Counted from the stretch's first letter, positions 25,886 through 34,327 are shown. The stretch: DNA of 64,000 bases from Clostridiales bacterium (GCA_025757645.1 CP107216.1:372001-436000), one strand, 5' to 3'. Notes: generated from the sequence alone by a model not told the origin. A program made the numbers and translations.

Positions 25886-27486
25886 CGCTGACATCGCTGT
25901 CGTTTTACCTGCTGGTACTCGCGCTGCTGGTGCTGTACTACCTCGTGCCGAAGCGGTTCCAGTGGGTGGTGCTGCTGATCGGCAGCTACGCGTTTTACGC
26001 GTTCGTGTGCCTGCGCTACATGGGCTTTATCGTCATCACAACGCTCACGACCTACTTCGGCGCCCGCGGCATGGACGCCATGACCGCGCACATGGAGCAG
26101 ACCGTCGCCGCGCACAAGCAGGACTGGGAGCGCGAGGAGCGCAAGGCGTACAAAAAGCGCTGCAAGTCCCGCCGCAAGGCGCTCATGATCGCCATCCTGC
26201 TGCTGAACTTCGGCATCCTCGCCGTGCTCAAATACTATAACTTCTTTGCCGAGTCCATGGAGACGCTCTTTGCGTCCGTGGGGCTGACGGTCTCGCTCGG
26301 CCACATCGGGCTGCTGCTGCCGCTGGGCATCTCGTTTTACACGTTCCAGTCCATGGGCTACGTGCTCGACGTCTACCGTGAAAAAGTGCCCGCCGAGCGC
26401 AACGTCGGCAAGCTCGCGCTGTTCGTGTCCTTCTTCCCGCAGATCATTCAGGGCCCGATCGGCGTGTACGACCAGCTGGCGCACCAGCTCTATGCCGAGC
26501 ACAGATACAGCTTTGACAACATCCGCTTCGGCGCACAGCTGATCCTCTGGGGCTTTTTTAAAAAGCTCGTCATCGCCGACCGCGCCGTGGGCATGATCCA
26601 CACCGTCGCCGGGGCGTACACCGACTACGCCGGCACGTACGTGCTGCTGGCGGCGATCGTCTACGCGCTGCAGCTCTATGCCGACTTCTCCGGCGGCATC
26701 GACATCTCGCGCGGCGTGGCGCAGATGTTCGGCATCACCATGGGCGAAAACTTCCGCCGCCCGTATTTCTCGCGCACGCTCACCGAGTACTGGCACCGCT
26801 GGCACATCTCGCTCGGCGACTGGCTGCGCAACTACCTGTTCTACCCGCTGTCGATCTCGAAAGCGTTTCTCAATTGGGGCCGCCACGCCAGACAGCACCT
26901 CGGCAGCCACATCGGCAAGGTACTGCCGACGGCCGTGGCCTCGCTGATTACGTTTCTCATCATCGGCATCTGGCACGGGGCAAGCTGGAAATACGTCGCC
27001 TTCGGTTTCTGGAACGGCATGGTCATCCTCGTGTCAACGCTGCTGCAGCCGGTGTCGGACAAGGTCGTCGCCGCGCTGCACATTGAGCGCAAGAGCGCGT
27101 GGTATCAGGTGTTTTCCATGCTGCGCACGTTCGTGGTCGTGCTCATCGGCTATTACTTTGACATCGCCGACGGTTTTCGCGCCGCGATGGGCATGATGTT
27201 AAAATCCGTGACCGACCTGCACCTGTCGCAGCTGCGGCCGGGCGCCGTGCTCGAGGCGCTGCCTCTGACGCGGTATGATTGGTGCGTGCTGCTGTTCGGC
27301 ACGGTCGTGATTTTCACCGCCTCCGTCATTCAGGAGCGCTCGCAGCGCACCATCCGCGAGATCCTCGACGAGAAGTGTCTCGCCCTGCGCTGGGCCGTGC
27401 TGCTTGCCGGCATCTTCGCCGTCGTGCTCATGGGCGTTTACGGCCCCGGCGTGCAGGCATCCGAATTCGTGTATATGCAGTTTTAA
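25882..27486 (+). CDS. DltB-like MBOAT O-acyltransferase
   Basis: A 534-residue polytopic protein of the membrane-bound O-acyltransferase family, the channel-like enzyme that passes an acyl group from a carrier protein to an extracellular acceptor. Family hallmarks are ISFYTFQSMGYVLDVYR near residue 150, FFPQIIQGPIG, YADFSGGIDISRG, FSRTLTEYWHRWHISLGDWL and the catalytic histidine in GIWHGASWKY near residue 360. It is longer than typical DltB (about 400) and more like alginate AlgI-type members. Its ATG at 25882 overlaps the decarboxylase stop (ATGA), so the pathway steps are translationally coupled. Confidence 0.92.
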   Translation: MTLTSLSFYLLVLALLVLYYLVPKRFQWVVLLIGSYAFYAFVCLRYMGFIVITTLTTYFGARGMDAMTAHMEQTVAAHKQDWEREERKAYKKRCKSRRKALMIAILLLNFGILAVLKYYNFFAESMETLFASVGLTVSLGHIGLLLPLGISFYTFQSMGYVLDVYREKVPAERNVGKLALFVSFFPQIIQGPIGVYDQLAHQLYAEHRYSFDNIRFGAQLILWGFFKKLVIADRAVGMIHTVAGAYTDYAGTYVLLAAIVYALQLYADFSGGIDISRGVAQMFGITMGENFRRPYFSRTLTEYWHRWHISLGDWLRNYLFYPLSISKAFLNWGRHARQHLGSHIGKVLPTAVASLITFLIIGIWHGASWKYVAFGFWNGMVILVSTLLQPVSDKVVAALHIERKSAWYQVFSMLRTFVVVLIGYYFDIADGFRAAMGMMLKSVTDLHLSQLRPGAVLEALPLTRYDWCVLLFGTVVIFTASVIQERSQRTIREILDEKCLALRWAVLLAGIFAVVLMGVYGPGVQASEFVYMQF

Positions 27487-27589
27487 GCCGGGAAACAGCG
27501 CCCGCTATCCCAAGCCCGCGAAGCGGGCTCGCAGCAGACCATCGCCGCAATTTTCCGCGTGGCGCTAACACAGCATGTGGAGAACATCA

Positions 27590-28699
27590 ATGAATCCAAA
27601 ACAACACGCAAAAAGAAATACCGTCCTGCGCGTAATCGCGTTTCTGCTCATCGTGGCGCTGGTCTACGGCGCGCTCACGCGGCTGCTGACCATCAACAGC
27701 ATCACCGAGCAGCAGTACATCCGCAGCTTCTATCTAGAGCCGAAAAACTCGCTCGACGTCATGATCCTCGGCGCGAGTGAGACGTTTACCGACTATTGCG
27801 CACCTTTGGCATGGCAGCACGCCGGGTTTACAAGTTACCCGCTGGCCGTGTCGGCCGCGCAGGGCACGCTCTATGCATCCATGCTGCGCGAGAGCGCCAA
27901 GCGGCAAAATCCGTCTGTCTACGTGGTCGAGGTCAACGGCTTTCTCTACACGGAGGCAGAGCGGGATGAGCTCGGCACGGCCGCAACGCGCGAATGGCTC
28001 GACACGCTGCCGCTCTCACGCAACAAGGTGCAGGCCATTGACGAGTGCGTGCAGGGCGACCGGCTGTCATACTATGTGCCGCTGCTCAAGTACCACGACA
28101 ACTGGAGAAAGCCGGACCTCATCCGCAATTCGCTGTCACTGCAGCAGCAGGCGCGCGACGCGGGCTATTCGTACACCAAGCCGTTTCTGTCCATCTCCAT
28201 GTTCCTCACGGAGACGGATGAGATCCCCGTGCGCCAGCAATCGCTCGACGATTTCAACGAGCAGAGCCTGCGCACCTTCTGCGAGACAGCCAAGGCACGG
28301 GGAATCAAAAACGTGCTCTTTGCCCGCTTCCCGCACCGCACCGTCATTGAAAACTATGACGCCGTGTTTGCCGAGCTGGAGGCGGTCGTGCACGAGTACG
28401 GGTATGATTTTGCGAACTTCGACACGCAGATGGACGCCATCGGCCTCGACCCGCTCAATGATTTCGCCAACGCCGAGCATCTGAACATTTTCGGCGCGGA
28501 GAAATTCACGCCCTACCTCGCCGACTATCTCGCGCAGCACTATGACCTGAACACCGCGCACAGTCAGGCCGTCACCGACGAATGGACGCGCTGCGCCGCA
28601 TTCACGCAGCAAATGCTGCCCGTGTGCGAGGACAATACCCGGCGCTACACGTGCGAGAAGCTCGACGAATTCTCGCCCGTATTCGCAGACTGCCGCTGA
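27590..28699 (+). CDS. DltD/AlgX-like SGNH-type membrane-anchored protein
   Basis: A 369-residue protein with an N-terminal membrane anchor (about residues 10-33), then an extracytoplasmic SGNH-hydrolase-like domain. The nucleophile block is VMILGASETFTDYCAPLAWQ (G-A-S). A C-terminal DPLNDFANAEHLNIFGAEKF block holds the catalytic Asp/His pair in the pattern seen in DltD and AlgJ/AlgX. Such partners complete O-acylation outside the cell. The ATG at 27590 follows GGAG; an in-frame ATG at 27575 is less well placed. A 103-bp gap with a 7-bp hairpin (27513-27529) separates it from the MBOAT gene. Its last codons lie within a 21-bp repeat array. Confidence 0.85.
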   Translation: MNPKQHAKRNTVLRVIAFLLIVALVYGALTRLLTINSITEQQYIRSFYLEPKNSLDVMILGASETFTDYCAPLAWQHAGFTSYPLAVSAAQGTLYASMLRESAKRQNPSVYVVEVNGFLYTEAERDELGTAATREWLDTLPLSRNKVQAIDECVQGDRLSYYVPLLKYHDNWRKPDLIRNSLSLQQQARDAGYSYTKPFLSISMFLTETDEIPVRQQSLDDFNEQSLRTFCETAKARGIKNVLFARFPHRTVIENYDAVFAELEAVVHEYGYDFANFDTQMDAIGLDPLNDFANAEHLNIFGAEKFTPYLADYLAQHYDLNTAHSQAVTDEWTRCAAFTQQMLPVCEDNTRRYTCEKLDEFSPVFADCR

Positions 28700-28774
28700 A
28701 TAAAGCAAGTTTGCCGCTGAATAAAGCAAGTTTGCCGCTGAATAAAGCAAGTTTGCCGCTGAATAAAGCAAAAC
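28691..28774. repeat. Four tandem 21-bp direct repeats over the stop codon of the SGNH gene
   Basis: The 21-bp unit TGCCGCTGAATAAAGCAAGT plus one T starts at 28691, 28712, 28733 and 28754. The first three copies are identical; the last diverges at its end. The first copy contains the stop codon (TGA 28697-28699) of the SGNH protein, and each copy repeats that TGA. The period is a multiple of three. The array runs straight into the terminator stem. Confidence 0.93.
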
Positions 28775-28814
28775 GCAGCCCCCTTCGAGACGCTCGAAGG
28801 GGGCTGCGTTTTTT
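28773..28814. terminator. Bidirectional terminator between the Dlt-like operon and dut
   Basis: A 17-bp perfect stem (28773-28789 with 28793-28809, 3-nt loop) is followed by six T residues on the plus strand and by TTTTGC on the minus strand, serving convergent genes. Confidence 0.9.
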
Positions 28815-28820
28815 GTTGCT

Positions 28821-29261
28821 TTACCGGCCGGTGCTGCCGAAGCCGCCCGCGCCGCGGTCGGTCTCGTCGAGCGCATCCGCCTCTGCAAACTCCGCCGCCA
28901 GAAACGGCAGGATCACGAGTTGGGCGATGCGGTCGCCGGGGGCGACGGTGCGCACTTCGTCCGTGTCGTTGTGCAGCGCGACGGTGCACTCGCCGCGGTA
29001 ATCGGCGTCGATCACGCCGACGCAGTTGGCCGGGCGCAGCCCCTGCTTAGAGGCCAGCCCGCTGCGCGCGAACACGCCGCCGAAATACCCCGCCGGGATG
29101 GCGAGGGCGAGGCCCGTGCCGATCATGGCCGTCACGTGCGGCGCGATCGTGACACACTGCCCGTCCGCCGGGCAGGCATAGAGATCATAGCCCGCCGCGT
29201 CCGCGCTGCCGCGCCGCGGCGTCACAGCGCCGGGCCGCAGCTTCTGGATCTTCACTTCCAT
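28821..29261 (-). CDS. dut: Deoxyuridine 5'-triphosphate nucleotidohydrolase
   Basis: A 146-residue homotrimeric dUTPase that hydrolyses dUTP to dUMP, keeping uracil out of DNA and feeding dTMP synthesis. All five family motifs are visible: AGYDLYA, a modified PRSGLA (FARSGLASKQG), GVIDADYRGE, GDRIAQLVI and the C-terminal RGAGGFGSTG. It overlaps nrdG by ten bases, forming a deoxynucleotide-supply operon nrdD-nrdG-dut. Confidence 0.96.
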   Translation of the reverse strand: MEVKIQKLRPGAVTPRRGSADAAGYDLYACPADGQCVTIAPHVTAMIGTGLALAIPAGYFGGVFARSGLASKQGLRPANCVGVIDADYRGECTVALHNDTDEVRTVAPGDRIAQLVILPFLAAEFAEADALDETDRGAGGFGSTGR

Positions 29262-29791
29262 CCGTTCATGCCCTCCCAGAGTACGATGCGGCCCGCCGCG
29301 CGGGTCCGGTCCATGTCGATGATGCGCTGGTTTTCCGAGCCGCGGAAACGCAGGCTGATGTTGCGCTGCGCGTCCACGTAGCGCCCGTCGACGAGGATGT
29401 CGATGAGCGAAAGCATCTCGTCCGTGACCTCGCAGCGCGGGTGCGTGCCGTCGACCGTAAGCTCCTTGTCGAGCGTGAAGCCCGAATACGCCCAGATGTC
29501 CTTGTCCGGATACTGCGCGCGCACCCGGCGCAGAAACGGCACGAGCGCGCGCTGGTTTTCCGGCTCGAACGGGTCGCCGCCGAGCAGCGTCAGGCCGCGG
29601 ATAAAGGGCTTTTCCAGCTCGGCAAAAATCACCTGCTCGGCCGCCGCGTCAAACGGCTTGCCGTAGTGAAAATCCCACGTCTGCGGCTGAAAGCAGTTGT
29701 AGCAGTGGTTCGTGCAGCCGGAAACGAACAGCGTCACGCGCACGCCGACGCCGTTGGCAATGTCGCAGGTCTTGATCTCTCCATAATACAT
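29252..29791 (-). CDS. nrdG: Anaerobic ribonucleotide reductase activating protein NrdG
   Basis: A 179-residue radical SAM activase that creates the glycyl radical on NrdD. The iron-sulfur motif C-x3-C-x2-C appears as VSGCTNHCYNCFQPQTWDF near residues 24-42, and the GLTLLGGDPFEPEN motif (GGDP) near residue 68 binds S-adenosylmethionine. It starts 65 bp after the nrdD stop with an AGGAAAC site, and overlaps dut. Confidence 0.96.
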   Translation of the reverse strand: MYYGEIKTCDIANGVGVRVTLFVSGCTNHCYNCFQPQTWDFHYGKPFDAAAEQVIFAELEKPFIRGLTLLGGDPFEPENQRALVPFLRRVRAQYPDKDIWAYSGFTLDKELTVDGTHPRCEVTDEMLSLIDILVDGRYVDAQRNISLRFRGSENQRIIDMDRTRAAGRIVLWEGMNGWK

Positions 29792-29856
29792 AGCAGTTTC
29801 CTCACAAACGGCGGACGTATCGCATGGACACGCCCGCCGATTTTCATTTTTGCACG

Positions 29857-32031
29857 TTACAGATGCAGCACGCGCTCCTTGATCTCCTGCGTGCGGCCCT
29901 GATTCCAGAACTGGGTGCCGATGTAGCCGCAGGTGCGGCGGGCCACGTTCATCTTGTCCTGATCCGTGTTGCCGCAGTTCGGGCAGCGCCAGATGAGCTT
30001 GCCGTCGTGCTCGACGATCTCGATCTCGCCGTCGTAGCCGCAGACCTGGCAGTAGTCGCTCTTGGTGTTGAGCTCGGCGTACATGATGTTGTCATAGATG
30101 AACTTCATGACCTCGAGCACAGCCGGGATGTTGTTTTGCATATTCGGCACCTCGACGTAGCTGATCGCGCCGCCGGGCGAGAGCGCCTGAAACTTCGACT
30201 CGAAGGCCAGCTTGCTGAATGCGTCGATATGCTCGGTCACATGGATGTGGTAGCTGTTGGTGATGTAGCCCTTGTCCGTGACGCCGGGGATGATGCCGAA
30301 GCGCTTTTGCAGGCACTTGGCGAACTTGTACGTCGTGGACTCCAGCGGCGTGCCGTAGAGGCTGAAGTCGATGTTGTGCATCTGCTTCCACTTGGCGCAG
30401 GCGTCGTTCATGTGCTGCATGATCTCGAGCGCGAACGGCGTGGCCGAGGGGTCGGTGTGAGACTTGCCGGTCATGTACTTGACGCACTCATACAGTCCCG
30501 CGTAGCCGAGGGAGATGGTCGAGTAGCCGCCGTAGAGGAGCTTGTCGATCGGCTCGCCCTTCTTCAGACGGGCCAGCGCGCCGTACTGCCACAGGATGGG
30601 CGCGGCGTCCGAGAGCGTGCCCTTGAGCCGCTCGTGGCGGCACATGAGCGCGCGGTGGCAGAGCTCGAGCCGCTCGTCAAAGATCTTCCAGAACTTCTCC
30701 ATGTTGCCGCCGGAGGACAGCGCCACATCCGGCAGGTTGATGGTCACGACGCCCTGATTGAAGCGGCCGTAGTACTTCGGCTTTCCGTTTTCGTCGACAT
30801 ACGGCGTCAGGAAGCTGCGGCAGCCCATGCAGGTGTAGCAGTGGCCCTCGCCGTTTTTGTCGACCTTGAGCTCGAGCATCTTCTTCTCGGAGATGTAGTC
30901 CGGCACCATGCGCTTGGCGGTGCAGCGGGCGGCCAGCTCCGTGAGATACCAGTAGGGGGAATCCTCGTGGATGTTGTCCTCCTCGAGCACGTAAATGAGC
31001 TTCGGGAACGCCGGCGTGACCCACACGCCCTTCTCGTTTTTCACGCCCTGATAGCGCTGGCGCAGCGTCTCCTCGATGATCATGGCGAGGTCATGGCGCT
31101 CCTGCTCGTTTTTCGCCTCTCCGAGATACATGAACACCGTCACGAACGGGGCCTGGCCGTTCGTGGTCAGCAGCGTGACGACCTGATACTGGATCGTCTG
31201 CACGCCGCGGCGGATCTCCTCGCGCACGCGGTTTTCGACGAGCTCGGCCAGCTTTTCCTCACCCGGATGCGCGTCGATGGCCTGCATTTCGGCCTCGACC
31301 TCGCGGCGGATGCGCTCGCGGCTGACCTGCACGAACGGGGCCAGATGCGTCAGCGAGATCGACTGCCCGCCGTACTGGTTGGAGGCGACCTGCGCGATGA
31401 TCTGGGTCGCAATGTTGCACGCGGTCGAGAAGCTGTGCGGCCGCTCGATGAGCGTGCCGGTGATGACCGTGCCGTTTTCGAGCATATCTTCCAGGTTCAC
31501 GAGGTCGCAGTTGTGCATGTGCTGCGCGTAATAGTCCGCGTCGTGGAAGTGGATGATACCCTCCTCGTGCGCCTCGACAATGTCCTTCGGCAGCAGGAGG
31601 CGGCTCGTGATGTCACGGCTGACCTCGCCGGCCATGTAGTCGCGCTGCGTGCTGTTGACGATCGGATTCTTGTTGGAGTTTTCCTGCTTGGCCTCTTCGT
31701 TGTTGCACTCGATGAGGCTCAGGATGCGGTCGTCGGTCGTGTTGGCGCGGCGCACCAGGCTGCGGGTGTAGCGGTAAGTAATGTAGGCCTTGGCGACCTC
31801 GAACGCACCGTGGGCCATGATCTGCTTTTCGACCATGTCCTGAATTTCCTCCACGGCGGCGCTGCGGCCCAGCTCCTGGCAGGCGAGCTCCACGCTCTCG
31901 GCGATGCGCTGGATCTGCCGCGGCGTCATGCGGTCGCACTCTTCGACGGCGGCATTGGCCTTCGTGACGGCCATGATGATCTTGGAGATGTCAAAGTTCT
32001 CCTCTGCGCCGTTTCGCTTGATGATCTTCAT
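29857..32031 (-). CDS. nrdD: Anaerobic (class III) ribonucleoside-triphosphate reductase NrdD
   Basis: A 724-residue oxygen-sensitive glycyl-radical enzyme that makes dNTPs. The N-terminal ATP-cone (KRNGAEENFDISKI, about residues 3-90) is the allosteric domain. The C-terminus has a zinc site (CQVCGYDG and CPNCGN) and the glycyl-radical motif RRTCGYIG near residue 702. ATG 32031 was chosen because GGGAGG is nine bases upstream; a longer reading from 32064 has none. It is transcribed with nrdG and dut from a strong promoter overlapped by NrdR-like boxes. Confidence 0.96.
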   Translation of the reverse strand: MKIIKRNGAEENFDISKIIMAVTKANAAVEECDRMTPRQIQRIAESVELACQELGRSAAVEEIQDMVEKQIMAHGAFEVAKAYITYRYTRSLVRRANTTDDRILSLIECNNEEAKQENSNKNPIVNSTQRDYMAGEVSRDITSRLLLPKDIVEAHEEGIIHFHDADYYAQHMHNCDLVNLEDMLENGTVITGTLIERPHSFSTACNIATQIIAQVASNQYGGQSISLTHLAPFVQVSRERIRREVEAEMQAIDAHPGEEKLAELVENRVREEIRRGVQTIQYQVVTLLTTNGQAPFVTVFMYLGEAKNEQERHDLAMIIEETLRQRYQGVKNEKGVWVTPAFPKLIYVLEEDNIHEDSPYWYLTELAARCTAKRMVPDYISEKKMLELKVDKNGEGHCYTCMGCRSFLTPYVDENGKPKYYGRFNQGVVTINLPDVALSSGGNMEKFWKIFDERLELCHRALMCRHERLKGTLSDAAPILWQYGALARLKKGEPIDKLLYGGYSTISLGYAGLYECVKYMTGKSHTDPSATPFALEIMQHMNDACAKWKQMHNIDFSLYGTPLESTTYKFAKCLQKRFGIIPGVTDKGYITNSYHIHVTEHIDAFSKLAFESKFQALSPGGAISYVEVPNMQNNIPAVLEVMKFIYDNIMYAELNTKSDYCQVCGYDGEIEIVEHDGKLIWRCPNCGNTDQDKMNVARRTCGYIGTQFWNQGRTQEIKERVLHL

Positions 32032-32060
32032 CTTTCTGTTCCTCCCCCTCGTAATCGAAA

Positions 32061-32140
32061 ACACAATATCTTGTGCGGAAAACCGCTTTATTTTGTATTG
32101 AGAGCGGGTATATCGTACAACATCTAGTACAGGCTGTCAA
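32061..32140 (-). promoter_or_regulatory. nrdD promoter with two NrdR-like boxes
   Basis: On the minus strand TTGACA (32140-32135) and TACGAT (32117-32112) are 17 bp apart, a strong promoter. GTACAACATCTAGTAC (32115-32130) lies in the spacer and -10. ACACAATATCTTGTGC (32061-32076) lies in the leader. Both resemble the NrdR consensus (ACAC-x-A-T-A-T-x-GTGT type). Their offset of 54 bp is about five helical turns, longer than the usual three, so NrdR binding is plausible rather than certain. Confidence 0.6.
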
Positions 32141-32196
32141 TAAGCAATTCGATTTTTGTTGCACATTATGTGAACAGCGCGGCCTCTTCAGGCCGC

Positions 32197-32220
32197 AAAA
32201 AAGCACCGCCCGCAGGCGGC
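32197..32220 (-). terminator. Terminator after galE
   Basis: A GC-rich stem (CCGCC and GGCGG core within 32206-32220) is followed by TGC and six T residues on the minus strand. Two other GC-rich stems lie close by, at 32178-32196 and about 32230-32254. The last may act as an anti- or pre-terminator. Confidence 0.7.
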
Positions 32221-32266
32221 GCAGCGCTGCCCGGGCCGGAAGCTCCGGCCCGGGAACGGTGGTCCG

Positions 32267-33286
32267 TCAGGCAGTTTCGTAGCCGTTGGGGTTTTGCGTC
32301 TGCCAATGCCAGCTGTCGCGGCACATGTCCTCGAGCGAATACTCGGCGTGCCAGCCGAGGATGCGCGCACTCTTGTCCGGGCAGGCGTACACGGTCGGCA
32401 GGTCGCCCGCGCGGCGCGGCGCGATCCGGTACGGCACATGCACGTGGTTGGCCGTCTCGAAGGCGTGCACCATCTCGAGCACGCTGTAGCCCTTGCCGGT
32501 GCCGAGGTTGAAGATACTCTCGCCCGTGTGCTCCGCCATGTAGGCGATCGCCGCGACGTGACCGCGCGCGAGATCCATGACGTGGATATAGTCGCGCACG
32601 CCCGTGCCGTCCGGCGTGTCATAGTCGTCGCCAAAGACGCTCAGGCACTTCAGCCGGCCAATGGCCGTCTGCGAGATATAGGGCATGAGATTGTTCGGCA
32701 CGCCGCGCGGGTCCTCGCCGATGAGGCCGCTCGGGTGCGCGCCGATGGGGTTGAAGTAGCGCAGCAGCACGACCGACCAGCTCGGGTCGGCCACAACATA
32801 GTCGCGCAGGATCTGCTCGCAGACGTACTTCGTCCAGCCATAGGGATTCGTGCAGTTGCCGGTGCGGGACGTCTCGTAGAGCGGCATCTCGTTGTCGCCG
32901 GAGTACACCGTCGCCGACGAGGAGAAAATGATCTGCCGGACGCCGTGGTCACGCATCGCCTCGCAGAGCGTGATCGTCGAGCCGAGGTTGTTGTCGTAGT
33001 ATTCCAGCGGCATCTGCACCGACTCGCCCACGGCCTTGAGGCCCGCGAAATGAATGACGCAGTCGATCTTCTGCTCGGTAAAAATGCGGTCGAGTCCGGC
33101 GCGGTCGCGCACGTCCATCTGATAAAATTTCAGCGGCCGGCCCGTGATCTGTTCGACCCGTCTTCCCGCCTCCGCGCTGCTGTTGACGAGATTGTCCACC
33201 ACGACGACATCCATGCCCTGCTCAAGCAGCTCCACGCACGTGTGGCTGCCGATGTAGCCCATGCCGCCGGTCACCAATACGGTCAT
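32267..33286 (-). CDS. galE: UDP-glucose 4-epimerase
   Basis: A 339-residue extended short-chain dehydrogenase that interconverts UDP-glucose and UDP-galactose (or the N-acetyl forms), supplying galactose units for polysaccharides. The NAD motif VTGGMGYIGSHTCVELLE is at residues 4-21. The active site is Ser-Ser-Ala near FSSSATVYSG with Tyr151-x3-Lys in NPYGWTKYVCEQILRD. The substrate region RYFNPIGAHPSGLIGEDP follows near 180. It is monocistronic with its own promoter. With other envelope genes near, a role in wall-polymer synthesis is reasonable. Confidence 0.96.
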   Translation of the reverse strand: MTVLVTGGMGYIGSHTCVELLEQGMDVVVVDNLVNSSAEAGRRVEQITGRPLKFYQMDVRDRAGLDRIFTEQKIDCVIHFAGLKAVGESVQMPLEYYDNNLGSTITLCEAMRDHGVRQIIFSSSATVYSGDNEMPLYETSRTGNCTNPYGWTKYVCEQILRDYVVADPSWSVVLLRYFNPIGAHPSGLIGEDPRGVPNNLMPYISQTAIGRLKCLSVFGDDYDTPDGTGVRDYIHVMDLARGHVAAIAYMAEHTGESIFNLGTGKGYSVLEMVHAFETANHVHVPYRIAPRRAGDLPTVYACPDKSARILGWHAEYSLEDMCRDSWHWQTQNPNGYETA

Positions 33287-33324
33287 GCACCGTACCCCCT
33301 TTTGCCTGCTGATGTTCTGCTTTT

Positions 33325-33353
33325 ATTGTACATCACATTCCGACGGAGTTCAA
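33325..33353 (-). promoter_or_regulatory. Promoter of galE
   Basis: On the minus strand TTGAAC (33353-33348) and TACAAT (33330-33325) are 17 bp apart, about 40 bp before the start codon. Confidence 0.65.
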
Positions 33354-33435
33354 CGGTTTTTCCCCTTGCCAGAAATTTACCGGGCGCGTGAATTTCCTGA
33401 CAATCCCTGAATTTTCAAAAATTCGGTGATTTTGC

Positions 33436-33726
33436 TTGACTTTCGGGTACTGCTGGGCTAAACTGTTTGTATCATTGGTGATGTCGGGATGTCTGCGTAC
33501 GCACGGTTTTTTATCCATTTCGCACCCCACCCCATCTCTTTTATCCATTCTTTTCTCTTTTTATCTGATCTCTCTTTACGGATTATCTACCCTTTTTGTT
33601 CTCCGCCGCATGGCATATCTCATCCCGTCACAGTGATCGCGACGCGGGCCTGCAGCGTACGGGGCACGTGTCCATATCGGCTGCGCGTGCAGCGAAAGGC
33701 CTCCGGGGGCGCCCGGGGGCCTTTTT
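33436..33726 (+). ncRNA. Candidate stand-alone RNA (promoter plus terminator, no convincing gene)
   Basis: In the 504-bp gap between galE and spoVT, a good plus-strand promoter TTGACT (33436-33441) - 17 bp - TAAACT (33459-33464) is followed by an intrinsic terminator: a 10-bp stem 33698-33707 with 33712-33721, then five T residues. The transcript would be about 250 nt. The middle (about 33520-33600) is strongly pyrimidine-rich. Frames opening at 33489 lack a ribosome site and run through the terminator, so a coding role is unlikely. I do not recognise SRP RNA, 6S, RNase P or tmRNA signatures. Confidence 0.45.
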
Positions 33727-33737
33727 CATTCCATATC

Positions 33738-33777
33738 AAAAAAGCGTCAGGGCGCGCATACGCTCTGACGCTTTTTT
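33738..33777. terminator. Bidirectional terminator after spoVT
   Basis: A 12-bp stem (33743-33754 with 33761-33772, one G-T pair, 6-nt loop) is flanked by an A-run on the left and a T-run on the right, so it works in both directions. It ends the spoVT transcript and backs up the terminator just to its left. Confidence 0.88.
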
Positions 33778-33790
33778 CTGCTCCGCGCGC

Positions 33791-34327
33791 TCAGCTCTCC
33801 ATCTGCTTGCCGAGGAAGCCCGACACAGCCTGCGCGAGCTTGCGCTCCGTCTCGCCGGCGGGGCCGTCGCCGTGCGCGGCCACGAACAGCACGCAGCCGA
33901 GCACGTCGCCCTCGGAGAGGATGGGCGCGGCGACGGCGACGGCGTAGCGCTCGTCGGTGTCGACGACCGGCAGCGTGCAGCTGTCGGCCGCATACTGCCC
34001 GCGCGTGCTCATGAGCTCTTCAAGCTCGCGGCTGATGCGCCGGTCGAGCAGCTCGCGCTTGCCGCCGCCGGCCACGGCGATGACCGCGTCGCGGTCGCAC
34101 ACGACGGCGATGCTGCCGGTGGTCTTGTGCAGCGCGTCGCAGATCTGCGCGGCGAACTCGGACAGCTCGCCCATGGGGGAATACTTTTTGAAAATGACCT
34201 GCCCGTCGGTGTCGGTGTAGATCTCCAACGGGTCGCCCTCGCGGATACGCATGGTGCGGCGGATCTCCTTGGGGATGACCACGCGGCCGAGGTCGTCGAT
34301 CCGGCGCACGATTCCGGTTGCCTTCAT
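33791..34327 (-). CDS. spoVT: Stage V sporulation regulator SpoVT (AbrB-type with GAF domain)
   Basis: A 178-residue DNA-binding protein, the same length as Bacillus SpoVT. Residues 1-50 form the AbrB swapped-hairpin domain (MKATGIVRRIDDLGRVVIPKEIRRTMRIREGDPLEI). Residues 56-178 form a GAF-like sensor domain. SpoVT tunes the sigma-G regulon in the forespore, so it is good evidence for a spore-former. The ATG at 34327 follows AAAGGAG; an upstream extension to 34414 has no support. It is monocistronic. Confidence 0.93.
   Translation of the reverse strand: MKATGIVRRIDDLGRVVIPKEIRRTMRIREGDPLEIYTDTDGQVIFKKYSPMGELSEFAAQICDALHKTTGSIAVVCDRDAVIAVAGGGKRELLDRRISRELEELMSTRGQYAADSCTLPVVDTDERYAVAVAAPILSEGDVLGCVLFVAAHGDGPAGETERKLAQAVSGFLGKQMES

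Noticed and set aside
33436..33726. Assigning the possible RNA as SRP RNA or 6S RNA
   Set aside because: I see neither the SRP core tetraloop region nor a 6S-type central bubble with long closing arms.
33489..33947. A 152-codon plus-strand frame in the galE-spoVT gap
   Set aside because: No ribosome site, it crosses two terminators and overlaps spoVT on the opposite strand; a non-coding RNA explains the promoter and terminator better.
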